DNA from: Folioceros fuciformis
Lineage: Eukaryota > Anthocerotophyta > Anthocerotopsida > Anthocerotales
Direction: 5' to 3'
DNA length: 47,559 nt
Assembly (NCBI GenBank): GCA_049999805.1
Contig: JBNGIO010006373.1
Location: 474,770 to 522,328, forward strand
The position numbers were made by a program, and so were the translations under genes. Every line of letters begins with the position of its first letter. Within the stretch, counting starts at the first letter, position 1. The notes under the pieces are model-generated. The model made no database searches and was not told where the DNA came from. It saw only the letters and a list, made by a program, of their open reading frames with translations. Positions 23,987 through 35,902 of this stretch are shown one piece after another.

Positions 23987-24343
23987 AGGATGCGCCGAAC
24001 ATTTTTTGTTCTTTGTGGGCTCCGAGGCAAAGGTGCCGGGGCCGCAGCTGGAGACGAAACGTATCTGGACTAAACCTCTGCTTTGATAATCAATCTTGCT
24101 AAATTGATTCAGTGGCTGGGTACCAAATTGACACGGAACTGTGGAAGTCCTGAAATCCCACTTCCTCGTTGCCCTATACGTTTCTATAGCTGCTAACCTC
24201 TTTCTTTCTTGCGCGTGCGTCCACCTTCCGGTACAAGGCAGAGTGAGCTAGTAAGATACAAGGTTATTGAGAGAGGCAAGTCAGACACGTACATACTTCG
24301 AGTAATGAAAAGAAAACCGTTAGTGTGCACGCTCATCTTTGCC
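23105..24343. repeat. segmental tandem duplication, left copy
   Basis: Runs from the middle of FAHD1 exon 2 to a sequence matching the end of exon 4 of the CCDC137-like gene. It matches 24985-26215 almost throughout, including introns and spacer. The FAHD1 half here is intact; the CCDC137-like half is broken. Confidence 0.9.
24099..24231 (-). pseudogene. relic of the last exon of the CCDC137-like gene
   Basis: The matching intact exon is 25967-26101. Here the splice acceptor CAG has become TAC, and two bases are missing after GGACGCA, shifting the frame. The matching end of exon 4 (near 24335) also lacks its GT donor. No upstream exons exist in this copy, so it is a 3' fragment created by the duplication. 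Confidence 0.8.
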
Positions 24344-24395
24344 CCGTTTCCTCAATATTTCGAAGTTTTAATCAACTGACAACAGCCGTGCGGTA

Positions 24396-24955
24396 GGCCG
24401 GAGGAGGCGCAAATGGGTACAAGTCTCCGGGTCACCGGGAATGGCCAGAGGTCGCCGGGAATGGCCAGAGGATCACCGGGAATGGCCAGAGGAGGCGCAA
24501 ACGCAAACGGGTAAAAGTCACCGGGTCACCGGGAATGGCCAGAGGAGGCGCAAACGCAAACGGGTACAAGTCACCGGGTCACCGGGAATGGCCAAAGGAG
24601 GCGCAAACTGCCAGAGGAGGAGCAAACTAGTACAAGTCACTGTGAATGGCCAGAGGAAGCGCAAACGGGGAGGCGCAAACGAGTACAAGTCACCGGGAAC
24701 GGCCAGAGGAAGCGCAAACGGGTACAGTCACCGGGAACGGCCAGAGGAAGCGCAAACGGGTACAAGTCACCGGGGATGGCCAGAGGAAGCGCAAACGGGT
24801 ACAGTCACCGGGAACGGCCAGAGGCAGCGCAAACGGGTACAAGTCACCGGGGACGGCCAGAGGAGTACAAGTCACCGGGAACGGCTAGAGGAGGCGCAAA
24901 CGGGTACAAATCACCGGAAACGGCTAGAGGAGGCACAAACGGGTACAAGTCACCT
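24396..24955. repeat. minisatellite, unit about 36-39 bp
   Basis: More than a dozen imperfect units of the form CACCGGGAACGGCCAGAGGA followed by AGCGCAAACGGGTACAAGT. Some units lack a base or add a GCAAAC module. The array fills the spacer between the two copies of the segmental duplication. In one frame most units encode VTGNGQRKRKRVQ-like peptides. Confidence 0.92.
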
Positions 24956-24984
24956 TACTTTCCTCATACTCGTAATGAGTACCC

Positions 24985-25857
24985 TTGTGATTGGCAAGGG
25001 GGGCCGCGACATTGCAAGAGAGAATGCAATGGAGCATGTGGCAGGTAAGAGCTGAGGAAGGATGGGAATGGGAGTTGAGTTTGTCAGGAGTTGAGGCCCA
25101 ATGTATTATGTGACAGGCTACCTGCTTGCTCTGGACCTGACAGCAAGGGACATTTCAGGCCGCTGCTAAGGTACAGCTGTATCAGATGGAGCTTAGAATT
25201 CCCTTCTATAGAGTGGAGTTGGCCTCTCATCGTTGTTGGTATTGTAGGCTAAAGGGATGCCCTGGATGGTGGCCAAGGGATACGACACTTTCACTCCCAT
25301 AAGCGACTTTGTGCGTCTTGAAAACACATTTCGCTATCAAAATGTGATAAGCTCGTAGGTGGGAACTCAGTTAACGTATTCCCGCTGCGTTTTGGCAGAT
25401 TTTGAAGAATGTGCCATCAGACGATGATCTTGAGCTGTGGTTGTAAGCGAGTTCCAGAGGCTTTTTGTTTATACAATGGGTACATGTCTGTCTCAGCTTT
25501 TGTGGTTGGCTGGCTGTGTAGGTTGATGGAGTCACAAAGCAGAAAGGCAACACACATGACATGATGTTCAAAGTTCCCTTCCTTATAGAGTTCATCAGCT
25601 CCATCATGACACTGAACGAGGGGGGATCTTATCCTTACAGGTACTGCATCTCTGTGGTTTGTGGCCCCCCTGAGACCTTGCGCTGCGATCACTGTAAGGC
25701 TGCAGCAGCATGGGTTTTCTTTTAACCATGCCCCATGTATTTGTCGTCAGGTACTCCTTCTGGTGTCGGACCAGTCAAGGGTGGCCGAAAAGTGAAGGCA
25801 GGGATCACAGGATAAACACAGAATTGTAAAGGCGCGACTGGTGTCGATCCGGTAGAG
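24985..25857 (+). pseudogene. truncated FAHD1-like pseudogene
   Basis: Contains counterparts of the second part of FAHD1 exon 2 and exons 3 to 7, with introns, but no exon 1 or start. Breaks visible by comparison with the intact copy: an extra base in exon 3 (GACATTTCAGG for GAAATTCAGG); loss of three bases in exon 5; the last codon of exon 5 changed from CAA to TAA; a sixth G in exon 6 (GAGGGGGGATC), shifting the frame; and TAA in exon 7 after ATCACAGGA. It cannot make an FAHD1 protein. Confidence 0.9.
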
Positions 25858-26215
25858 GATGTGCCGAACATCTTTGCTCTTTAGGGGCCCCGAGGCTACG
25901 GTGCAGGGGCCGCAGATGGAGACCAAACATAACTGGACTAAATCTCTGTTTTGATAATCAATCTTGCTAAATTTCTTCAGTTGGTTGTGCCTCAATTTGA
26001 TACGGAACATTGGAAGTCCTGAAATCCCACTTCCTCTTTGCCCTATACGCTTCTATAGCTGCTAACCTCTTTCTTTCTTGCGAGACTGCGTCCACCTTCA
26101 GCTGCAAGGCAAAGTGAGCTAGTAAGGTCGAAGGTTGTTGAGAGTGGCAATTCAGACACCGTTACTTCGAGAAATGAAAGGAAACCGTTAGTCCTCACGC
26201 TCACCATTGCCTTTG
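24985..26215. repeat. segmental tandem duplication, right copy
   Basis: Right partner of 23105-24343. In this copy the CCDC137-like exons (end of exon 4, exon 5) are intact and the FAHD1 exons are degraded. Confidence 0.9.
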
Positions 26216-27108
26216 TCGGGAACGAGAGCTTCGGAGGTGCTTGTACAACTTCTCCAAACTCGATCTTCTCATACTCATTCAGAGGCACAGCGTCATCCGT
26301 TTTATTTCCCATCCTTCTCTTTTTCTTCTTCTGAGACAAGTACCTGCGAGTTCGTGCCATCGGGTTCGATCCAGCTTTCTCAAACAAAAAGTCGAAACCC
26401 ACAAACAAAAGTTCGAGGACTGAGGAGTATAACTCACTGTTTGCGCTTTTGTTGAAGGCCCTGGCGTGGAGGAACGGCTTTGAATTTCTCAGCTAGAGCA
26501 AGCAGATCGTCCTCTTGTTTTCTTTTCCGCTTCTTTTTACGAGATCCTTCGTTGACGTCAACCAGACCTTCACCTACCTGCTTAAGCCCATCCTCGAGAT
26601 TTGGTTCTAATTTCTCTCCAGTCTCGGGTTTTGTAGAGGTTGCATCCGATACACCTTTCCTGCGACCTCTCATAAGCTGCACTAACGGGAAGTTGATCAG
26701 CTCTGCCAGTCCACCTTCACGCGGTTGCCTACGATGTGACTAGTCTAGTCAGAAGAGATAGTGAATTTGTTAAGCAACAGCAAATCTACCTTTCCACTTT
26801 TCGCATTCACGGTGGGAGCAATTCGTTTCCCTGGTTTCGGGCTATCTCTTGTCTTAGAAGCATCAGCACCTGCAACATAGGAAACGAACATGAGCTGTGG
26901 AAAACAGAGCTTTCTCGTGGTCAAAAAGTCAAGGAATCAGAACCTCACCACCTGCGGACATAGCCTTCGTCAGCTCCATTATACGCTTTAGCTTGTTGGG
27001 AATCGCAGACAGGTCCTTGCTTGACGGAGCTGGTGGTAGTCGGGTTGTAAGTCCATGTCCATCATTCAAGATGATTTCCTTCTTGCTTCCTGATTTTCCC
27101 CTTCCCAT
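25967..27108 (-). CDS. CCDC137-like basic coiled-coil protein
   Basis: Five exons: 26952-27108, 26790-26869, 26438-26739, 26205-26343, 25967-26101; 270 residues with all phases closed. The protein is rich in Lys and Arg. It contains SRKKKRKRKQEDDLLALAEK, then YLSQKKKKRRMGNK, KIEFGEVVQAPPKL and the C-terminal QERKRLAAIEAYRAKRKW. The FGEVVQAPPKL block followed by an ERKRLAAIEAYR helix is the signature of CCDC137 (RaRF)-type nucleolar proteins; their plant role is not established. Intron 2 is only 50 bp and uses the second of two overlapping CTAG acceptors. Exons 4 (end) and 5 lie inside the right copy of the segmental duplication, so its 3' end abuts the FAHD1 pseudogene. Confidence 0.8.
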
Positions 27109-27831
27109 ATTGCTGGTACGTTCTTCGCTTTCCGAAGGTTGGGCTTACTCGAGCAATTGGCTTGGACTGCGAGACATGGTCACAGACCGGCAACTACCTG
27201 TGTTTGCCCGAACTATTAGTAGGGCTTTGAGCAGCTAGGGCTTAAGTTGGAGGCGAGAGCAGAAACTTTTATCTTGTGTTTAGAGCAACTGCGCGCAGGC
27301 GTGATGCGTGAGCGAGTGCGTTCTCTTGTGTGCAGGGAGGTGCTGTCTTTCCATGTTCCTGGCGCCTCAACCTATTTTGTATGAATTGTCTTACCCGCGC
27401 GTGAAGTGAATCAGGTATCGCTCTGTTTAGTGCTACATTTGCCGGAGGCCTTGAATAAGGGGTTTTGGGTTTTGTTGTCACAAAGAGGGGCAAGTGTTGT
27501 GCGCTGATGCCAAGGTTCAAGTCAGGTCCATGTCAGTACACTGACCAGGGCCGTTACAACCTTGGTAGAGAGATTGTGAGGCAGCCCTACGCAGTATGGC
27601 TGTTTTAGCCAATCTGTGGAAAGGCAGCTTCATGCTTGGGCTCATCGTTGCCAAGTAGCCTTTTATGGCTGCTTGAGCTCCATTTGGGTCCAACAAACGT
27701 TTCAGATTGAAGGCCTGTCATGCAATCTTGTCGTGGCTGCATCAGTACTGATCGGTTTGTTCGGACGATGTTTGTTTCTGTCACCGTCTGCGGTCTAGGA
27801 TGTGTAGACCCTGTCAAAATTTCCGATAGAG
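27109..27831. other. divergent promoter region, CCDC137-like gene and PIG-F
   Basis: This 0.7 kb separates two start codons pointing away from each other, so both promoters lie here. Short frames inside are not conserved in appearance. Confidence 0.4.
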
Positions 27832-29409
27832 ATGGAGATGCAGGAAGGGGACCCTCTGACGGGTGGGGCAGAAGGAGTTCGTGATAGGGGCGAAGCTTTG
27901 AAAATTGAAGATGGACTCTCCCCGGTCAGAGTTTTGTCACTGCAGGCGTGCTGTGCATCGATACTTGTGATAGGAGTCTTGGGTGCTCCATCTCTCGTCC
28001 TCCATCCTCTGAAGGCACTCCAGTGCATCATGGTAATCGTTGTCTGGATACCTTCTGTTCATGATCATCTCTGTGAGACGTTTGCAGGGCACACTTCGAA
28101 CAGTACTGATTCCGTGGATGTCAAATTGCGCTGCCTAAACCTTTCGTTCGCTGCAGGCGCTCGTCTTGCCCTTCTTCATTTTGGCCTACGGGCTGTGTCC
28201 TCGTCATCTGTCTAGTGTATCAGTGAGGAATCTGTACTTGCTTCATGTGTCCCGTGAATCTTTGTCACGTTTCACAGTCTGATGGGTAAACGGTATGGTT
28301 TTTGTTCACAGACCTGCAAAGCTCTACTTCGAGGACTGTTGGGCTTCCCAGCTGGTCAGTGAGCATCCCAAGGTTGTCGAAAGTTTTGAATCTGACCTAG
28401 ATGCAAGTTATCTTTCCATACTTGGATACGGCATGTTTTATCCTTCATCTCACAAAAATACTCTCATGTTTGACAGGCATTGCTATTGCTTTTTTGTTTG
28501 CAACAGTATTCGGAGTGCCCCTTTCTCTGCAGTAAGTCTGAGGTCGTTTTCAGCCTTCTTTTACTAAAGCAGTGGTACTGATGCATACTTCTGTTCAGTT
28601 TTCTCTAACTGTGACCCCATGCACAGGTATGTTTGGCAGACGTTGCACTGGGCGGCACTCATGTCCGTGCTTGTGGTGCGTACTTTTGATCAGAGGATTG
28701 TTATATGGTAACGAGAATGCATGGAAAATAATGCCATGTCCGTGCTTGTGGTGCGTGCTTTTGATCAGAGGATTGTTTAATGGTAATGAGAATGCATGGG
28801 AAATAGTGGCTGCTGCCATCAGCAGGCCCGATGTTGGTACGTTGTTCTGGCAAAATACATGTTTTGCGTGTCCTGTCTTGTGAAAATGGTGACTGTCTGG
28901 CTCGTGTTGTGACTCCCAATCTTACGGTGCTCTTTAACGTTGGTGTAGATCGTACCAGCTGCTTCTGTATTAGGCCCATCAATATCTAGCTGGTGCCGCC
29001 TGTTTGGTGAAACAAGGTAAATGAATTACATGCCCTCCTAGTTTTCGTCAATTTTACGATCCGAATTGTTATGAAGGGTAACTAACATTCTGCACGCTGG
29101 ACATGAATCTAGTCCAAAGGGAGGACTAGAATTGTCAGTTTGTGTTCCTGCACACGGAGCGATTCTTGGGGCGTGGGTGGGAGCCTGGCCCATTCCTTTG
29201 GATTGGGATCGGCCTTGGCAGGTGATCATATTTTAAGCAAAGGAGCCTGTAGCCCTGGTCGCATCATGTGACCAACTGTGGTTTCTGAATGGTTGCAGGC
29301 TTGGCCCATCTCTTGCAGCTATGGCGCTATAGGAGGATACCTGGTGGCGGTTTGCTTATCGATGGTCCTCTGCTGCAAAAGAAGCGTGAGACGTGCAAAG
29401 CAGCATTGA
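27832..29409 (+). CDS. PIGF: PIG-F, GPI-anchor ethanolamine phosphate transferase subunit
   Basis: Eight exons: 27832-28032, 28157-28222, 28312-28354, 28477-28531, 28627-28675, 28949-29016, 29113-29221, 29299-29409; 233 residues, close to known PIG-F lengths. It is a very hydrophobic multi-span membrane protein. Family blocks are LLRGLLGFPAG, FGVPLSLQYVWQTLHWAALM, VPAASVLGPS, VPAHGAILGAWVGAWPIPLD and WDRPWQAWPISCSYGAIGGY. PIG-F partners with PIG-O and GPI7 (PIG-G) in the ER membrane to add ethanolamine phosphate to the GPI mannoses. The start is the first ATG of the open frame, and a second in-frame ATG follows two codons later. The end of exon 5 with its donor is duplicated inside intron 5. 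Confidence 0.9.
28660..28810. repeat. 75 bp tandem duplication with duplicated splice donor
   Basis: The sequences starting at 28660 and 28735 match over about 75 bp with a handful of changes. The unit holds the last 16 bases of PIG-F exon 5, its GTGCGT donor and the start of intron 5. Confidence 0.88.
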
Positions 29410-30190
29410 AACTCCATTGTTAGGAAAGGTTGTCCAAACTCTCTGGATTCAACGTTTGATGGAGATCAATCTATTCATCGAACCGTCGCTAACATTCGTC
29501 CTACAATGAGTTGGTGGCAACGAGATCACTCTTGCATCCCTACCAGTCCGAGAGGAAGACTTGGAAAATTGCAAACCAGCCGGATTGAACCTGACCGGCA
29601 CGTGATTCAAGCTGCGTCCGTGAACACAGCATTCGGTGGTGGCAAAGCCAGTCCGTCCACTGGTCTGAGCTTGTCACACGAAATTCTGAGCAGTGGAGGA
29701 AATAGATGTGTACTGCGTTTGAAACATAGTCTTTATTTCAAATTAATACAGTTTTGAGTCTAGTACTAAGGATGTTGCAACATTGCTCTATCCAAGTGCC
29801 TCCAGCGCAGGCAGCAGAGATATATCGACAGCAGGCGAAGTGAAGAATGTAACCCTATACGGCAAAATTGCGGACCTTGCCTACACTTCATCGGTATCCT
29901 AGAACCAAAGAATTATAGTACATGAGAAGAGAAACACTTGTGGGGCCTGTAATAACATTATCACTATTCTATACTGCAGGAGTTTGTCCCCCAAGACATA
30001 GGTTACTGGTTTAAGAACAACGATGGGCAGTACCAGAACACATGCCCAGTTGAAGACCATCCGTCGTTTGCTAGTTTCACACCCTGCCCTTCGAAATCCC
30101 CACGTCAACAAGAGAGTTGCCGAAATTCTGGCCTCCAAACACCATTCCCGGAAAGGTCATGTTGAACAGACACAGTGTATGTTGTAGTCT
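29410..30190. other. convergent intergenic region, PIG-F and LC8
   Basis: This region holds the 3' UTRs of two genes facing each other. An open frame at 29506-29757 (+) shows no recognisable similarity. Confidence 0.35.
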
Positions 30191-30961
<771 letters not shown>

Positions 30962-32009
30962 TTTGACAGGTGGAATGCGCGGCCTTGCGGCAAGCAGGCG
31001 AGAGGCGGATCAACAAGGAAGGGCAAGGCAAGGGCAGGGCTGCGGGAGAACCCTGGACGGCTGCGTTCGCGGAGGCACAGGCAAAGGCACAGATTGCACG
31101 AGGCGAGAGGGAGGGAGGCGAGGAGGGAGAGGGGAAGCAGAGAGACCCGGATGGCAGCGAGCAGCAATGACGGGACTGCCGAACCGGCAGTAACGGCAAA
31201 CGGAGTAGTCCCAGGGCCAACAATAACCGTTCGTTATTTACAAAATAAATGGAATGCGAATTCAAATTTCCAGTCAGTGCTGGCCGAACAGTAACGGCGC
31301 GCCAAGCAGCAATGAATGCATGCCATGCCGCTATCACAGGGCCCGGGTCCCGGGCCCCGGCATCCCGGCTCTTGGCGAATTTAATACGTGTTACGGATAC
31401 GTGCGCCAAACGGATATAAGCTAGCGCGCCCCACGCAGTCCGTAACCTGGGCGGGGTCCGCGTACACCCCAGTTCCTTGGCAGTGTGGCACTGACACCGC
31501 CATCGCCGGCCAGCTGCCGGCATCGCGGATGTAATCCAAACCTCCAAAACTGTCCGACTGCCAATTCTGGATGCAGGCACTATTCTGAGATATGACACCC
31601 CGCCGCCAGGAGGCCAGGCCACCAGGCACCCGCTGGGCTCCGTGACCGAGGAAGAGGGCAAATGGCGTGGCAGGAACAAGGACAGTACAAGAGAGCGGGC
31701 CTGCCGCTGCTCGTGAATGGGGGGTGGGCTCTGGATACTTTTGATCTTGGTGGCAGACAGGGCGGTACATGTCTCATATCCCACTTCGCAAACAAGCCAC
31801 GCTGCCAGGACGAGCAGCATAGCTCCCCACTGCTTCACCACAACCAGACAAACCTGCTTGGTACCCGGGACCCTACATCATCAACAATGCATGCTTCCAC
31901 TGAATGTATATACAAAAAAGGTGGCCTCATCACTCGTTGTGGGTGCACCTACGGCCATCAACGGCACGCACAGCAACCTGGCAGGGCAGGAAACGTAACA
32001 TGCGCTGAT
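30962..32009. other. spacer upstream of LC8
   Basis: A purine-rich stretch at about 31000-31150 (GGCAAGGCAAGGGCAGGG type) probably belongs to the LC8 leader. The rest includes the 3' region of the PHD/Myb gene. Overlapping frames on both strands are composition-driven and not called. Confidence 0.35.
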
Positions 32010-35000
32010 TTAGCGCAAGCTGGGAGATCCTGCTCGTCTTTGCATGTTCCTCCACTTGTCCTTTAGGTCAACACCAGTGCGGCTCCTGTCAAACTTGCCA
32101 GCTCCGAACTCTAGTATACGTTGCCACTGATAACCCCACGTACCGTCTTTCGAGAATCGTGCCACTCCCTCCTGCACAAGAACCACAAACATCGCCGAGA
32201 TGTGAGCCACATGGCGACCGCACATGTTCCCCTAACCCTAATTCATCGTTTTCCACCTACCCGTAACACTTGTTCTTCTTCAGTGGTCCATGGTAGTGCT
32301 TTTCTGCGGAGTCCAGGGACTGCCTTCCGCCCACTGATGGATCCGACACCCACATCAGGCTACAAGACCTGTTTCATCAGCCGCAGAGAAAGTAAACTTC
32401 AGGAAACGTCACCTGGACAATTTTCGATGAGCCTTGGACGTTCGGGACGTGGGGTCCCTCTCCCCATCATGCCTCTCGTCGGAAGCTCCTCGTTTGGGAG
32501 ATTCACATCCTGAAGACCCACCGCATACAGGGGAAGGAGCATCGCCTCCTGCGTCACTGGCAGCTTGATGCTCTTCACTTCCGGCAGTCGCTCCCGGAAA
32601 GACTTTCCCTTTCTCACCTGCACACAGGCAGGTACCAGCTGATGTACGATCACAGGAAGAATACCCACCGACGCACAAGAGACAAACTTCAGTTTGTCTC
32701 AATGAGCTGTGACAGTACCTTCTGCTTGCTCCACAGGGGGAACCTTAAATAGCTCAACCTCTTTAGATGCTGCCCCGGGGGAGCTATGTGGTCCACCAGC
32801 ACTTGAACACTCAGGCCCTTGCATTTGCCTTTGCTCTTGCCTTGGCGTTGGCCTGTCTTTCAAAGCTGCTAACGCTTTCTCTGCGTCCAACAGCTGCCTT
32901 TGAGCGAGCTTAGTAGCCTCCCTGGCCTGTACAAGAGCTTGCATTGCTTTCTTCCTCACACAGTAAGGGCACAACCACTTTCCGCTCTCATCCACAGAAC
33001 ACTGATCAAGGCCAAGACAGCTTTTGTGCATGGCAATCGGACATGCTTCACACGATATCATGGTTCCCGCATCTCCACAGAGGTGACAAACCTCATCATG
33101 ACCATCTTGCCCACGACATACGGAGAGTGTTTCTGTCAGCTTCTTCATCTCCAAATCCACAGCGTCCGACTCCTCGCCCTCTTGGCACCGTTCAGCTTCC
33201 CTGTTGCCAGGCTCCGAGAAACTTGCAGTCCGCTTCCTCTCAACCTTCTGACTGTCACTAGTGACGATCAAACGTTCAGCGCTTTCTTCTGCTTCCCCGA
33301 CCATTACCTCAACAGCATGCTCCACCGCTACAGCCTCAACTGTTAAACCGCCACACGTTGGCTGTGGAGGGCAATGCTCAACACCATCACGACCTGTGAT
33401 TGTCTTCAAGCCCGCAGTCTTAAAGCATTCCTCAAGGTTGATGACTTTAGGTCGTTTACAGCTGATCGATTCCAGAATTTGCACATCATCGTCATCAGAA
33501 GAGCATGCCCTTTTGCCAACTGAAGAACCGTTGCCATTGTTCGTATTTTCTCCACTTCTTGTGCCTGAGCATCCCTCCACACCCATCTGTCTCGCAATGG
33601 TTGTCTCTTGAAGCCCGGATTTGCTTGCGTTCATTGTGATTCCTTCCCTTGCATGCGTTGGACTGCCCAAAAGAGTTGGTTCCGTAGCGCTGCATCCTCC
33701 AACATCTTTCTGATGAGGGGGAGTGGATACATGAGCTGCATAAACATCCCCACCACCATGCGCGATGGGATCCGAAGAGGCTCCGCAATCAGCGAGAGCT
33801 GCAGCACCAGAGGCACTAGGTTCTCTGACAGTTCCATTGAGCTTTCCCATAGGTGGTGGAGGCAACAGGAGCTTCGAAGCTGGCTGCAGCACACAAATGC
33901 GACTTAGATCACATGCGCTTGAAGAACAGAAGCAATGATCTACTAACGCACACATTCACCTTCAAGACTGACGGTCACATACCACTGTACAGATTTTTCC
34001 ACAATCAGGGCAAGTCCAGTTGCATGTCAGCTGTTGGGCCAAACATTCAAGATGGTACGATGCTTTACAGCTATCACAAAACAGGAGGCCACCCCCCATG
34101 TTGCATTGATAGCATTTACCCGTCATTCGCTTCAGGGGAATGGTACGGGAGTTGCCATTCATTCTGGCTCTGCACCCAGAATGGAAACGTGCAGCAGCAC
34201 CTCCATCACCTATTGCATGCGTTGCATCGTCACTGTCAAGAGACTCCCTTAGTCTTTTTCGCTGATCCACTTGGCCCTTTCCTTGTTGCTTCCCGAAGTA
34301 CACAATTTCTGTTAGTGCATCGCTTTGTACAGACACTGTGGAGCTCATCCCATTGCAAGCCTCCGTCCCCTGCCCAGTGCCTTCAACATCTCTGGTCCTC
34401 ACAACGTTGTCCTTCACTCCAACTTTGGCTTCATGATTTCGAGGTGACTCTGCTCCATCTTCCTTACTTTCCACACACATTTGCTTCTGCATAGACTCTG
34501 GCCTGCGAGGAGGGTCACCTGCGGTTCCAGGTCCCAACCCTAACATCGCCTTTGCATTGTTGATGAAGTCTGCGTCAGGTGGTCTCACAACGTGGGGTTC
34601 CTCTCTGCCGCCAGACATCCTACCATTGGACACAGACATAGTCTGCACGTACGAGTTTGCGAGCTACATGATGGACAACGCAGCAAAATAATTAGAATGG
34701 ACAAGTGGTCTCCTTAAGCTTCAACGAGCTGATGCAGGTTGCAAAGACCGCTAATAAGTACAAAGAACGTAGCAACCCCTCGTTGGGTAAAGCTCCGATG
34801 CATTCGGCCTTGTGTTTAATGGAAGCATACATACGTAATCGATTTTTTTAACGCACCTGATCCAAAACAGGCTTGTCAAGAATTTTTTGTTTCTGCTGAG
34901 TAAATAGGGAGAGGTCTTTTCTCAAATTGGCATCCAAGGGTATCATATGGATGTCCTTNNNNNNNNNNNNNNNNNNNNNNNNNNNNNNNNNNNNNNNNNN

Positions 35001-35902
35001 NNNNNNNNNNNNNNNNNNNNNNNNNNNNNNNNNNNNNNNNNNNNNNNNNNNNNNNNNNGGATGTCCTTGCTCTGAAATCCAGCCAAGATCAAAATTCAGT
35101 ATCGGGCATTGGTTCTGGTCATCAAAGTCGCAACATCCATTTAAGTCTGCCTCTCGCCTACCTTGAAAACTGACAGAAGCTCGTTCCTCTGGGTCTGATT
35201 CACTGGACTGAGGTCTTCAAGGGGGAAGACAGCATTCAAGGTCTCCAGAAAAGCAGACCAATCAGGCTGTGTCTGTCTAACACAGGATATGACAGCCTGC
35301 CAGGCACGAATAATACCACCATCAGCTCATTCGCACACTTCCTCCACAAAAACTACCAACCCACCCCACCAAGGCGCTAGTCACTGCAAAAACAGAGGAC
35401 ATTCCAGCCCCCATCAGGGGCTGGGATTCTCACTGTCATCACCTCAATTTTCACACGATGCAGAAGCTTGCGGTCCCGCATTTTCTGCGCGATAACATCT
35501 CTACAAGAGCTGTTGTCCGACTCAAATGAGCACGCAGACGCCACCAGCGGGATGGCGGTAACATCAATCCTGTTTTTGACAATGGCTTCTTCCAAATACC
35601 GCAGAGCCATTCGACGTACAAGAGGGCGACATTCTGACTCCTCAATGTCGGGGACGTAACCCGCCAACCCTAAAGCAACGAAAACCGCCAAATCAGGCCA
35701 AGCTGATCCGCTCATCAAGGCCAGCTCAACCGACGAAAAAAACTGACAAGCACAACATCTCCCCGGACCAAACCCTCCACGCACCAATTCCGCGTGCAGC
35801 GAACCTACCTTTCACAATCGGAGTTCCAACATTCTTGTTATCCACGAGCTTCTCCAGTATCCACTGCCAAGCCCTTGGAGAAGCCGTGAAAGGCAGAGCC
35901 AT
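32010..35902 (-). CDS. nuclear protein with two PHD fingers and a C-terminal telobox-type Myb domain
   Basis: Nine exons: 35809-35902, 35455-35669, 35162-35296, 34857-35071 (includes the N gap), 33983-34642, 32719-33883, 32413-32617, 32261-32333, 32010-32171. If the ten bases repeated on each side of the gap are counted once, all phases close to 937 residues. The N-terminus (LVRRMALRYLEEAIVKN...) is helical and matches the general plan of plant TRF-like proteins. PHD finger 1 is CYQCNMGGGLLFCDSC...CPDC; PHD finger 2 is CHLCGDAGTMISCEAC...CPYC. The C-terminal Myb has LPWTTEEEQVLREGVARF and the telobox helix RTGVDLKDKWRNM. Likely a chromatin reader that binds histone H3 tails and DNA, perhaps TTTAGGG-type sites; function is inferred from domains only. 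The exon 7/8 acceptor was chosen because it alone keeps the Myb in frame. Confidence 0.86.
34959..35058. other. assembly gap of 100 N
   Basis: Exactly 100 N, the usual placeholder for a gap of unknown size. Both flanks carry GGATGTCCTT (34949-34958 and 35059-35068). Collapsing that overlap restores an uninterrupted exon. Confidence 0.95.

Noticed and set aside
24441-25055. 204-codon frame as an ordinary gene
   Set aside because: Nearly all of it is minisatellite and the end is pseudogene. Kept as a finding, not as a CDS.
34957-35168. Two separate genes on either side of the N gap
   Set aside because: Phase, splice sites and the 10 bp overlap join both sides into one exon and one gene.
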